This document shows positions 23,831-33,669 of a stretch of 64,000 bases of DNA, one piece after another; position 1 is the first letter of the stretch; every line of letters starts with the position of its first letter. Source of the DNA: Nereocystis luetkeana. Its lineage: Eukaryota > Sar > Phaeophyceae > Laminariales > Laminariaceae. The stretch is from NCBI GenBank assembly GCA_031213475.1, contig JARUPZ010000019.1:1848940-1912939 (forward strand), in the 5' to 3' direction. Under the pieces are notes generated by a model. That model was not told where the DNA came from, did no database searches, and saw only the letters and a list, made by a program, of their open reading frames with translations. Made by a program: the position numbers and the translations under genes.

Positions 23831-25205
23831 TGGGAGCTGAGAAGCTGAACTGCGTCAGGTAGAGGTAAGTGTATCTCTATTTTTCGTAAAATATAATTTA
23901 CAATATGTTCATGAGGCTGGTCCAGCTTCCCAGCTTGCGATGAACACTCCCTGGATACGGTTCCAAATGCCTACCCTGGTATTCAATAATTGTACACCGG
24001 TATGACGTATGATATGTTGGTGCACAATATCAGCAGGCAGTGCGTTCTTGGTCCACCTCCCTGACTAACTTTATGAGCTGCGCACAAGACAGCGGGTGTG
24101 CCGCATTCGGTCTTCGCTGCCCACCCTACAGCAGTACTGTAGCTGTAGTAGTCAGAGTGTAGAAGCGTACGTGCCTCTTTCAGCATCGCATCCGCGAAGT
24201 GGGGGGCGATACACTTGAACTTATAGTGGGATAATCATTTTCGAAGAGCGTTCTGTCCTAAAATTCCCTGATGTTCGTGTGTTTTTTTTTTCGAAAAAAA
24301 GAGGAAATATCACTACGTATCGCTTTCCTGGTTTTCTGCCCTCTGTTAATTTTCCATATTTAGGCAATATTTTCGATATTTGCTGTGTTCCGCCTTGTCC
24401 TTTTTTTCCGAGAAAAGGCGGAAAATCAGTTCTGAAAGTTGTTCTGTGCGGTTCAATTTTGAGTTTCAGAATTTGAACCGATCGCATTTTGAGTCGTGAA
24501 ATTCGCAAATCGAAACAGGCTTCCTATGCGAACAAAAAACGGATGTAATGTGCGTACAGAGATTCGAGCAAACGCCGAGACCACCTGTGTTCTGGACTGA
24601 CGTCGCAAAGAGGCGCGTCGAGTACGTCGCACCGCGCGTAGGACCCAAGCGTCCGATACCACTCTTTCTGCCTCATGTCTTCCGGAGGAGAGACGTGCCG
24701 AGTCCGCTAGAGTCAACCTGTCTTGGTATTTTGCATTTTGACACAATGTGACTGACTGATGCCGCTGCAGTCTACGAGCGCGTATCCACGGAGAGGTGTA
24801 CGCCGAGTGCGCTTATCTTGGTATCTAGGCCCGAGCCTGCACCAGCCGAATGTATTATGGCCATGGAGAGAGGCGCCGCCCGCCGACTGCGAGTCGGGCG
24901 CGAAGCAACGTCGCTGTACAGCTGTGTCACCATCCAACTTGTCGATCGTTCTGTTGCTGCTTGCTGGCGTGGATAACGTCTTAAAATTTAGAGACCATTC
25001 CTTTTTTTTATTGGAAAATCTGGTGCCCCAAGTCGTCGGATTTTGGACCATCGGATTCTCGAATTAAAAAAAAAAGTATGATTTTGCACGTTTGGACTGC
25101 ATTAGGCTAATTATTGTGCGGTCAGATACGTGGATCGAAAAGGCCGGTTTCCGATGGAAGACCAGATCGGAGTCTTTTCGATCCCAACTTTTTCGAGCGA
25201 GCGAG

Positions 25206-25288
25206 CCGATCCACGCATCCCGTCGAAAAACTCGCTGATTCACGCATCCATTCGAAAAACGAGTTTTTCGACGGGATTCGTGGATCGG
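25206..25288. repeat. Strong hairpin (inverted repeat arms of about 29 bp)
   Basis: The left arm CCGATCCACGCATCCCGTCG then AAAAACTCG pairs with the right arm CGAGTTTTTCGACGGGATTC then GTGGATCGG. Pairing is nearly perfect around a 24-bp spacer. Similar TCGATCC and TTTTCGA pieces flank it, so it may be the core of a small fold-back element. Confidence 0.85.
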
Positions 25289-25299
25289 ATATTTCGATC

Positions 25300-26330
25300 C
25301 AAAACGTTTTTGGAGCCTTCTCCATCCCTCTAAACACACGGTCACGCCACACAGCCACACAGCAGCAGCCTCAACACCTCTCCGATGTTGGGTTGACTGC
25401 TGCTGCTCTACTACTGCTCTACTGCTGCTCTTGCTGCTGCTCAGAGCGCAGCACCTCCTCCTAGAACCCGCGAGCAAGACACGGAACAGTTTTCAGAACA
25501 CTAATGTCGCCTGCAACACTCCAAAAAGCACAAAAGCTACAAATTCGATCCAACTGGCGATAAGGAAAGCATCCAGACACAAACCGACCTTTTCGATCCT
25601 TCCAATTCGATGGTATAAGAGTTAGCCGGAGCAGATGCTTTCAAAATATTTTTACATCGAAAAATACTTGAAAGATACTATTAATGAACATAATCTGAAT
25701 CGCGACATCGAACCGCATAGGAAACAACCTTCGGTGTGGGATAATTGATATTTATACTCGTATTGAAGCAGTGAGGTTTGACTTTGGGGTTTTTTTTTCA
25801 GAGGGCAAACCTGACGGTATAACGTGACGACTACTCATACAGAAACAACGACCGGCCACCGCGTGACTGGGAGACAGTATTGCGCAAGGTGTGTGTCCGA
25901 GTTACGATGCAAGGAGGCGCGTATACAGCACGACACGGGCGCGGCATGATCCGATCCTACGCCGTACTGCTGGGCGCTCTCACTCTGAGTGCTGCTGACA
26001 CGGTTGATAAGTCCCAAAAAAGTTACCGTTGCCGTGATCGCTACCTCGGGGTCCAAGCTTCCGCTACCGTGTCATCCTACCTCGGGAGTGGACCGGTGGT
26101 GTTTGCACGCACAGGTATAACGCCGGTGCCTGTTCCAGTCGGACGCTCAGCACTTACCTTGTACCGGCTGGTTGTCTACAGCAGTCAGATTTGCGTCGGC
26201 AAGCTACGTAAACAACTACTGGTACGCACCACGACCGATATTGAGATGGTTGGTATCGCAGATCGATATAAATGGGATACGAGTACTCGTTGCATAACAT
26301 GTATGTACCTGGTATGTACTCGTATCGCAT
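25300..26330. other. No supported gene
   Basis: CTG/CAG-rich sequence near 25360-25450 is followed by A/T-rich sequence. A 183-codon + frame at 25880-26431 has no domain and runs into a MITE, so it is not called. Confidence 0.45.
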
Positions 26331-26410
26331 TTTTTTCTTGGGCCATTTCTCCCACGCCATTTTTTTTCAGGCCTACCTGTCTTTTGCCCCGTGAAGTAGA
26401 AATATTTGGT

Positions 26411-26518
26411 ATTACGGGGGACCATAGTTAACAGGACCTATGGTACACATAAAAACCTATATGTTTCACCATTTTTACTAACAATATTTGGTCCTGTTAA
26501 CTATGGCCCCCCGTAATA
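26411..26518. mobile_element. TA-type MITE, family TTACGGGGG (copy 3)
   Basis: An intact copy flanked by TA, with ends TTACGGGGGACCATAGTTAA and the complement. It is inserted in the TATTTGGTA junction of the first tandem unit. Confidence 0.94.
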
Positions 26519-26676
26519 GATAGCTTACGGCGATGAGTTACGTAAAACCGTTTTAGTATAGCACTGCCTGTGCATTAAGTCAACTCCTTTGGGATCTCTT
26601 CCACGCCAGAGTTTTTTCAGGCCTGCCGGTCGTGCGTCCGCGGAGGAGAAATATTTGGTATATATATATATATATA

Positions 26677-27009
26677 TTTTTTTTTTTCATCCCATTTATT
26701 ATCTTCGCACATCTTCTTCTCTCTCTCCTTCCAACTCGTAACTCAGATCCGGGGTCACATAGCAGGCTCTTCTCCCCCCTTCCCGCTACGGTACGTGCCT
26801 TCATTTTTTATCGCGAGAAGATTTCAGCCTTTTCTTCCCTCGTCGACTCGCATCGAATTGTGCCTACCCACGCTGCAAGGCGCTCTCAACAATTGAATCC
26901 CTTTTTTATATTTTTGCAAATAAAGTCAAAGTCCGACCCTCCTGGGGCTCGAACCCAGGACTCAAACAAGTAGAATTCGAGGTTAACCACTTGAACCACC
27001 GGGGCGACC
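26677..27009 (-). mobile_element. tRNA-derived SINE, family 1 (copy 2) with 8-bp target duplication
   Basis: Nearly identical to the copy at 13398-13734 over the whole length, including the B-box GGGTTCGAGCCCC and the body. It is flanked by GGTATATA at 26657-26664 and again at 27010-27017, a clear target-site duplication. The poly-A tail reads as poly-T after a short TA microsatellite. The low divergence between copies suggests recent activity. Confidence 0.95.
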
Positions 27010-27799
27010 GGTATATAGCTTACGGCGATGAGTTACGTAAAACCTTTTTAGTATAGAACTGCCTGTGCGTTAAGTCAACTCCTTTGGGACCCCCGACATC
27101 GCGTCCAAAACAATGAACCCTTTGTGGCGTTCATATCAACCATCTACCAGCGGCGTGGGTGTCCAGTAGAGCACCCACGTACGCGTACATACAGCAGTAG
27201 GATCATGTTGCCCCCGTGCCGTACGACTCATTTTGCATCAACCATTGTAACTCGGACGCCAACACAAAACCATCGTACCATCCTCCGATCACGCAGCGGG
27301 CGTCGCTGCTGCACACAATCGTCACTTCTTACTTTCAAGTGTTCCCTCCGGAGCCCCCAAGAGGATTCAACCTGCGTCTGACTCTAATATCAAGTTATCT
27401 GTCCCCTAAATGGGAGCGGGCGGCCCTCTTTTGAGGCTGCGAATAAATGCTCTCCAACCCTATACTTCCCAGCAACGATGTCAGAAGACAGCACTTTCAC
27501 CCCTCGACAGACGGCAACTTTTTTGCGTTGACGCGCCTTGCCTGACTGCCAAACTACTGCGTAGGTTTTTTGGTGAGGAACAACTCGGCCCTACACCCTT
27601 AACGCCGCACGCTTTGTCTTGTATGACGTGTATGACGTGTCTCCTGGCTTCTTTGCTACCCCGAGTAGGCTGTCCTCGAAATGTCTTCTTTTTTTTTCAT
27701 CGTCGCTTGTGCTTTTCAGGTCAACTCGTAGGGGGTTTTACCCTGAGCGATCTTCTGGACATACCGTGATCACAGGTGTCGTCCCCTCTCCCCCCTGAC

Positions 27800-28048
27800 A
27801 CGTGCCCTCTCTTCTTCGCGCGTTACTGGTAGCTCGCAGGGTTCAGCCAGCACCCCCCCTGCCCGTCAATAATCATCGGGTGTTGCTCACTCGCGCTCTC
27901 GCGCTTTCCGCTCGTCATGTTTTTTTATGCAGAAAAAAAGTCCCCCACGACTATGCACGAAGTGAGACTCGAACCCACGCAATTGATTCTACTATAAATA
28001 AAGTTCGCGGGCCGCCTACCAAGCCACCGGGGTTGCAGCTGGAATGGA
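27800..28048 (-). mobile_element. tRNA-derived SINE, family 2 (copy 1)
   Basis: The minus strand begins CCAGCTGCAACCCCGGTGGC. It contains an A-box-like GTGGCTTGGTAGGCGG and a B-box, GTGGGTTCGAGTCTC. This is followed by a body shared with about 33110-33490 (CTTTTTTTCTGCRTAAAAA, GAGCGGAAA, GCGAGAGCG, GAACCCTGCG). It differs from family 1 in head and body. The downstream end is not sharply defined. Confidence 0.78.
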
Positions 28049-28079
28049 CGCGATAGATCAGGGCACCGGCTGAGGCCTG

Positions 28080-28530
28080 TAAAAATAAACCAAGACTAGA
28101 CCGCGCGTCGTGCGATCGACGCCGAGAGGACGTGAGGACGCATGTGGTATGTGTGTGGGCCGTTTCTGCGCTATTACTGTCGCAGAACTTTTTTATCCGA
28201 CGAGTACTAACGCGTACTTTCCCGCTTTCCCTGGTTTGTGTTTCCTGATTTTTGTTTTGTCGGTGTTTTTTTTCTGATTTTCCTGCATATTTTGCCTGAA
28301 GAAGTATCTCTATACCAGGGTATGATATTAAGAACTATGCCAATGGAAACGCAAAGTTTCCATGAAAAAGTTGACTTCCGAAGATACCCGCCAGAAAAAA
28401 TCAGGTACGGCTCGCTATGAGCACGATTCTTGAAACCAAAGGTTCCAAACTTTTGGAAAACCCCGGAGAAAAAAGATCTGGGGGCGATGTTGGGCCAAGG
28501 TCGGCTTCAGAAAAACTCAGGCCGGTGTTA
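28080..28530. other. No supported gene
   Basis: Low-complexity T-rich sequence and short frames only. Confidence 0.45.
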
Positions 28531-28539
28531 TTAATAGTT

Positions 28540-28930
28540 GGAAGCGGCGAGATGCTGAGTACTCGACAGACATCGATCGACAAAACCAACGACTGCGTCA
28601 TGAATTCTGAAAGGAGTGCGCTGGTTAGGGGCTCCGACCCACCCTAGTGTCACCGTGTTCACACAATGGCCGGTGACACATGGCGGGGCGCTGGCCAAGC
28701 GTATGATAAAAAAAGAAATGGCCGCTGGTGTGCACAAAACGGATGACAAAAAGTTTCGATCCGCCTCGAATGGCAAAAACTACTTTTTTTTCAGGTTTGA
28801 GGGAAGAGCGTACGACGCCAACGGCAAGCTCTCGCCCCCCAGATCATGGATCCACCTGATATCTTCGAGGCCGCCATCTACACTCGTCGGCCTTGCCCGA
28901 CACCAAGCGGGTTAGCCGTGGGCTGAGTCT
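28540..28930 (-). repeat. Dispersed repeat, inverted relative to 42930-43500
   Basis: On the complementary strand it shares GGGTGGGTCGGAGCCCCTAA, a CAGACATCGATCGACAAAACC segment and AGGTTTGA/AAACCTGA blocks with 42930-43500. Frames in both copies read NSERSALVRGSDPP-like peptides. It is probably a decayed mobile element of unknown class. Confidence 0.75.
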
Positions 28931-29221
28931 ATGTCGAGGTCGAAGGCCTATCGTCGCACACGCTGATGTTTGAAAATAAATAAATTTAAAAATTAAAAAA
29001 AAAAAAAAAAAAACGCGCTGCCCACAGCTGTTTGAAGAAAAAGGCCTGGGGAAAAATAAAACCAAACCTTTTCCTCTTTTCTCCCGGTGCGGCGGTAGGA
29101 GGAACATCTTCGGCTGTTTTTTGCAAACAATGTTTTGAAACAAAGTCTCAACGCTGACGCTCTCATTGTGATAGGTACAGTAGGTTTGATAAGCTACCGC
29201 ACCAGGTATGCTGTTTCGTTC

Positions 29222-30110
29222 AGGCCTGTTCACGGGTCATGAACCGACCCGTGGATCGGGTCAGGAGCTTTCAGCATCTCACGGTTGGGTTCGGGTAGGG
29301 CCGGCTCGGGTCGGGTCGGGTCGGAATGGGTTCGGTCCGTTCGGGTTGATTCGGGTCCGATCCGGTCGGATCGGGTCCGGTCGGGTCGGGTCGGGTCGGG
29401 TGAGGTCGGTTCAAGAGGTATTAAAAATCTCACGGGTCGGGTCGGGTCGGGTCGGGTCGGGTCAAATTTGAACATTAAACAAAATCTCACGGGTCAGGTC
29501 GGGTCATGTCGCGGGTCGGTCCACCTTGACCCACGAGTGTTGTTTTGGGACCCGCGGGTCCTGCCCGCGGATAGGGCATTTCAAAGTGTTGGCGTGCTGC
29601 CCGAAGGCTTCTCTCGTTCCGATATACTATCTTTGGTAGTACATGCAAACACTAGAACAACGCCAAGTCTAGATATACCCGCTACAGCCATGTCACGTAT
29701 CACTGTGGGGTACAAGAATTAGGCATTACATTGTTTCCGACAATGGGCCGGATGCCCGGGTCGGGATACTTTTCTCGCGGGTCAAGGTGACCTGACCCGC
29801 GACATGACTCGTATCTCACGGTTCAGTCGGAACCTCACGGGTCGGGTAGGGTCGGGTCGGGTCGGTATTTTTTTCAAACATCACGGGACGGGCCGGGTCT
29901 GGAGTTTTCAAATCTCCCCTATCGGGTCGAGTCGGGTCGGGTCAGGAGGTTTCAAATCTTGCGGGTCGGGTCGGGTCGGGTCAGGAGATTGCAACATCTC
30001 GCGGGTCGGGTCGGGTCGGGTCGGGTCGGGTCGGGTCGGGTCGGGTCGGATCGGGTCAGCTGACCCGACCCGAAGAGACCCGTGAGGTTTAACCTGACCC
30101 GTAAATAGCC
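29222..30110. mobile_element. DNA element with long GGGTC pentamer subterminal arrays (copy 1)
   Basis: The left side (29222-29520) and right side (29760-30110) are filled with GGGTCGGGTCGGG-type arrays broken by ATCTCACGGGTC and GGAGNTTTCAAATCTC. The outer left end CAGGCCTGTTCACGGGTCA is roughly complementary to the right end TGACCCGTAAATAGCC. The central 29520-29760 is non-repetitive. The architecture (short ends, internal arrays pointing inward) resembles hAT-type non-autonomous elements. Glycine/arginine/serine-rich frames here are array translations. Confidence 0.65.
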
Positions 30111-30119
30111 TTTTTTGTT

Positions 30120-30878
30120 CCCTTTGGTATATTTACCAGAACGTACGGGGGGGAGGGTCAAGAAAAAGTGCTACGAGTACGCACGCGATCCTGTTTTGTT
30201 TTTTTTTTGCCGTCTATTGAACCTCCGGGGGTTTTTTCGTTTGTTCCTGTTTTTTTCTGATTTGTTATTCAAGTAAAAAGGGAAAATCATTCCATGTAGT
30301 TACAACGGCCCTCTAACGGCTCTGGTGGTACGACCATAGTATCACAGAGAATGCTATCGTCAGCCGTCGACGTGAAGCCAATCGTTCGTCTTGGTACAGA
30401 CACGTGTACCCACAGGTATACACGACGTACATATATATATATACTTCGAAGTATACTGCTGTAGCGTAAGGAACGTCTGTATTGAACGTTAGTATAGAAA
30501 TTTCCCCACATTTCCAGACAGAGTGGTGATATCGAAACCTCGAAGCTTTTCGGCCGATCGTCCGCAAGTACATCACGGTACTGCAGCGCCGCCGCCACAG
30601 ATGCCAACTAAAACTTAACGACCAGGTAGTATCGCGCGTACCCTGCCTGGCAGTAAGTATCCTTGCTCTTTCGACTATTATACCGTGCGACTATCGTAGC
30701 GAGACAGGTTCGTGGGTTCAGTGATTGGGATGCGGGCTTTGGGCCGTTCGAATATGTAGTATCACATGAGAAATCAGGAAATAGAATAAGAATGGCATCA
30801 CGATATTGTGCACGATGTGTGTACCAGGCATGCATGCGTACATACGTGCATACGAAGTATGATATCTGATACAGGTGC
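30120..30878. other. No supported gene
   Basis: Short frames only. A TA microsatellite lies near 30430-30445 and scattered TACCAGGTA-like motifs are present. Confidence 0.45.
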
Positions 30879-31099
30879 TATTACGGGGGACGGTATTAAC
30901 CCCTTTAGGACCCCAGTCCCGTTTTGGGGGCAAACTACTTATAATTAGAGCGTTTTGTCCCCACATATAGGAGAGTGCGGTTCTAAAAGGGTTAAGTAAG
31001 ACCTGTGGTACACACAAAAACCTACCATATATATTACGCTGTTTTTACTATTAATGCAATAACAGTATTTGGTCCTATTTACTATGGTCCCCCGTAATA
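30879..31099. mobile_element. TA-type MITE (copy 4) disrupted by a TTAA-type MITE
   Basis: The outer ends are TA-TTACGGGGGAC and ACTATGGTCCCCCGTAA-TA. A complete TTAA-type MITE sits at 30896-30995, at the TTAA that occurs in the family arm (CATAGTTAATAGG). The distal part also carries a TATTAAT-like insertion in its TTTTTACTAACA segment. Confidence 0.92.
30896..30995. mobile_element. TTAA-type MITE (copy 3), nested in a TA-type MITE
   Basis: TTAA on both sides, with ends CCCCTTTAGGACCCCAGTCC and GCGGTTCTAAAAGGG. It is inserted exactly at the TTAA of the host MITE arm, which fixes TTAA as the target. Confidence 0.93.
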
Positions 31100-32415
31100 A
31101 TATGTACGAGAGTCGGTCAGTCGACTCTCCGGCCGATGCCGTACGACGAACGGCGCTGTTGCCGTCGCAAGTGGTGTCACTATGGGGGTATACTATATAA
31201 GGAGCGTTTGGTCGTTATCGTGAATACGAAGCGGTCATTATATTCACGATCAGAGAGGTATCTCGGTAAAAAAAAAATACCAACCAGCCTGTCTGTGTGA
31301 AAAGGCTACAGGTGTATACAGGCTAACAAACACGGGTATTATGTACTGCTGCCTGATACAGACAATGGATGGGGGTACAGGTATACGTACGACAACGTGA
31401 TACCAGGTACCTTGGGGCCTGGTATGCCTTCGCTGCTACAACTGGTGCTGCTGCTGCTTGCTGTGCTGCTGCTTGCTGTGCTGCATGCATGCATGCATGC
31501 ATGCCAACTATCGATCGGTGTGTTGATGCAACTGTTACTCATGACTCGTGTGGCAAGAGTTTTGAGGGAATTTTCGATCTCATACGTAGCCGAGGTGCGT
31601 GTGTGTTTTGTGTGAGTGGATGTTTTTTTCGTTTTTTTTTTTCTCTTGTGGTCATACACCTGCGTATAACGTCCGCGGTCGGTCGGGGCGGGTCTGTCTG
31701 CGGTCTGCGGGGTGTTGTGCAATGAATAGGTTGCTTGCTGATGCTGTACGGCAGTGGGAAGTTGTGCATATTTGATTGAAAAAAACAGCTCGTGAACAGG
31801 GGCTTCGGGAACAAACCTTTCCTCGCGTACAGGTATATTTTTGTACGAGTGTACATCAAGCGGTACCCTATTCATAGCCAGTGTTTGTGTTGGCATTCAC
31901 CGGGCGGGTTTTGTTCGGTGATATGGCCACGGTTGATGCGATGTGTCGACAAGAAGGACCAAAGAGCAGGGGGGGGGGGGCGTCTCTGAGGGGACTCAAC
32001 GCCCAACACCCTTCGCAAGGTCGGTCGGCGTTGTATTATATCCGCTTACTGTCTGTTGAGATCCTTCGAACAAGTTCCTACTGCTGTAGTCTGATTCCAA
32101 GTAGCTCCCCCCCCCCCCCAAAAAAAAAAATACCAGGGCTTTTCGTACCCATATATTCACACGTTCTGGCTTGTGTTGCGGTGTTCTCGTACCCGGTACG
32201 TTGGCCCGCTCTACCTCGATTCATTTTGCGATTGTCTGATTTGGTTGTCTCTGTGTCACAGCAGTCTGTGATCCCATTATTAATAGTCGTATCTCTCCAT
32301 CTAGGACAAAGGAGCAGGACGGGTGTGCTGATGTGATTGGGTAGAGGGAACGGCTCAATGTGAAGACAACGCTCACTGCGAGAAGTTGGACACCTGGGAC
32401 GGACAATGGGTTCTG
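31100..32415. other. No supported gene
   Basis: Holds a GCTGCTG array and GCATGCATGCATGC near 31440-31500, plus short G and C runs near 31970 and 32108. Frames on both strands lack domains. Confidence 0.45.
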
Positions 32416-32417
32416 AT

Positions 32418-32668
32418 GCGTTCTACGATAGAGGTAGCACATTTCCGCTGAACTTGTTTTCTGAATGACGGGGTTCCTTGACCCAAAATTGTCGGAATGC
32501 CAATCTTCTTCGGAAAAATGACGTTTTTGTATACTTGGGCCATGGGATCATTTATCGGGATGCGATTTTACTTTCGCTCAAGTCAGTTTTCGGGTGAGGT
32601 ATATGGAGCTCCTTAAGTTCAAGTGAGGAGCCTCAGAAAATTTAGGGTGAACTTCTACCGTAAAACGC
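32418..32668. mobile_element. MITE, family GCGTTCTACGATAGAGGT (copy 1)
   Basis: The left end GCGTTCTACGATAGAGGTAG and the diverged right end CTTCTACCGTAAAACGC are inverted repeats. The interior matches the copy at 47497-47748 (GGCCATGGGATYAT, GTCAGTTTTCGGGTG, GGAGCTCCT, GTGAGGAGCCTCAGAAAA). No coding capacity. Confidence 0.85.
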
Positions 32669-32679
32669 CTCTTCTACCA

Positions 32680-32930
32680 ACTTCATGATCTAGATATTTC
32701 GAGGGCAGATCTGTTTACTCCCGATCTGTGTGCGTAGCTCATGTTACCGGGTGTAACCCTTTATAATCTGCATGATCTGTAGGACAAGTTTCCCGGGGTG
32801 GATCTGTACGACACAGGTCCTGCACCGCCCCTCAGAAACAACAGGCTAGGATCTGCATGACCTAGATCGTCGTCTGCCCAAAGCCGCCCAAAAAAACGGC
32901 CAGCGCTATTTTCTGGCTGACGGAGATCCT
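32680..32930 (-). repeat. AGATC-rich dispersed repeat, reversed copy
   Basis: Reverse-complement blocks such as GTAGCTCATGTTACCGGGTG, GATCTGTACGACACAGGTCC and GATCTGCATGA match the + orientation copies at about 36240-36600 and 40690-40960. Confidence 0.65.
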
Positions 32931-33109
32931 CAGCTGAGAAACCAACTACCCGGTGAAGTAACCACCGCTTCGACTCTGATACGGATAGCAAACCGACTTT
33001 AGATTCCCGGTCAGAGCACCCAAGAGGGTTGAGAGGTTGGGATACCGTTGTGTGTTTCACACCGCTGTTTGATGATCCATTTTGGTTTTTTATGTTTCAC
33101 TTTTTTACG

Positions 33110-33500
33110 TTCCAGCTTCTGGAGAAAAGGCCGTGGCCACACGGGCAGGTGTAGCCCCTTCTCCCTTGCCCCCCCCCTCGGCACATCCCTTCATTTCTAT
33201 CGCGCATAGGGTTCAATCGGCGTTCCCACTGCTTCGTCGATTTTTGTCGAATGTAGTGCTGCAGTCCCGTTTTGGGGACAGACCAGTCAAATTGTAAAGC
33301 AGTTTGTCCCCAAAACGGGACTGCGGTCCTAAAAGAGTCAACTCACGCTCTCGCCCTTTTTCCGCTCCGTCATCAATTTTTTACGCCAGAAAAAAATCCT
33401 CCCGAGTCCACATGTGCACTCGGCGAGCATTGAACCCGCGTAATTTGTTTTAGTAGACGCGAGGACCACCCACGAAGCCACCGAGGCCGCCGGAAAGCTC
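33110..33500 (-). mobile_element. tRNA-derived SINE, family 2 (copy 2), interrupted by a MITE
   Basis: The minus-strand head contains TCGGTGGCTTCGTGGGTGGT and a B-box-like GCGGGTTCAATGCTC. The body shares TTTTTTTCTGGCGTAAAAAA and GAGCGGAAAAAGGGCGAGAG with the copy at 27800-28048. A TTAA-type MITE relic at about 33249-33344 splits the body. Confidence 0.72.
33249..33344. mobile_element. TTAA-type MITE relic (copy 4)
   Basis: The interior CTGCAGTCCCGTTTTGGGGA and complementary CCCCAAAACGGGACTGCGG are intact, but the flanking TTAA and outer bases have decayed (GTAGTG, GAGTCAAC). Confidence 0.8.
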
Positions 33501-33558
33501 GGCCACGGAGCATTGTCTACGTGTCGCGTTGCAGTCCCTTTTTGTGTTTCAAGTCACC

Positions 33559-33663
33559 TATTACGGGGGACCATATTAAATAGGACCCACGGTATACACA
33601 AAAATATATATAGCTATTTTTACTAACAATATTTGGTCCTATTTACTATGGTCCCCCGTAGTA
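33559..33663. mobile_element. TA-type MITE, family TTACGGGGG (copy 5)
   Basis: Ends are TA-TTACGGGGGACCATA and CTATGGTCCCCCGTAGTA. The interior carries CTAACAATATTTGGTCC. The last TIR bases have one substitution. Confidence 0.9.
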
Positions 33664-33669
33664 GAATTT

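Larger units (their letters stand above)
21650..25090. other. Intergenic stretch without a supported gene
   Basis: Open frames exist (for example 22023-22634) but have no domain or splice logic and consist of motif-rich sequence. Stacked TACCWGGTA cores occur near 21722-21750, 22205-22275 and 22805-22845. Two copies of the MSFDEI segment lie here. At 24548-24751 the + frame MCVQRFEQTPRPPVFWTDVA looks mildly protein-like, but I cannot support it. Confidence 0.45.
26335..27095. repeat. Two tandem units of about 150 bp, each with a different mobile element at the same spot
   Basis: Left halves of the units (about 26345-26410 and 26598-26660) share CCACGCCA, TTTTTTCAGGCCT and GAGAAATATTTGGTA. 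Right halves (about 26519-26600 and 27014-27095) share TAGCTTACGGCGATGAGTTA then CGTAAAACC and TTAAGTCAACTCCTTTGGGA. Between the halves, unit 1 holds a TTACGGGGG MITE and unit 2 holds a SINE. Confidence 0.88.
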
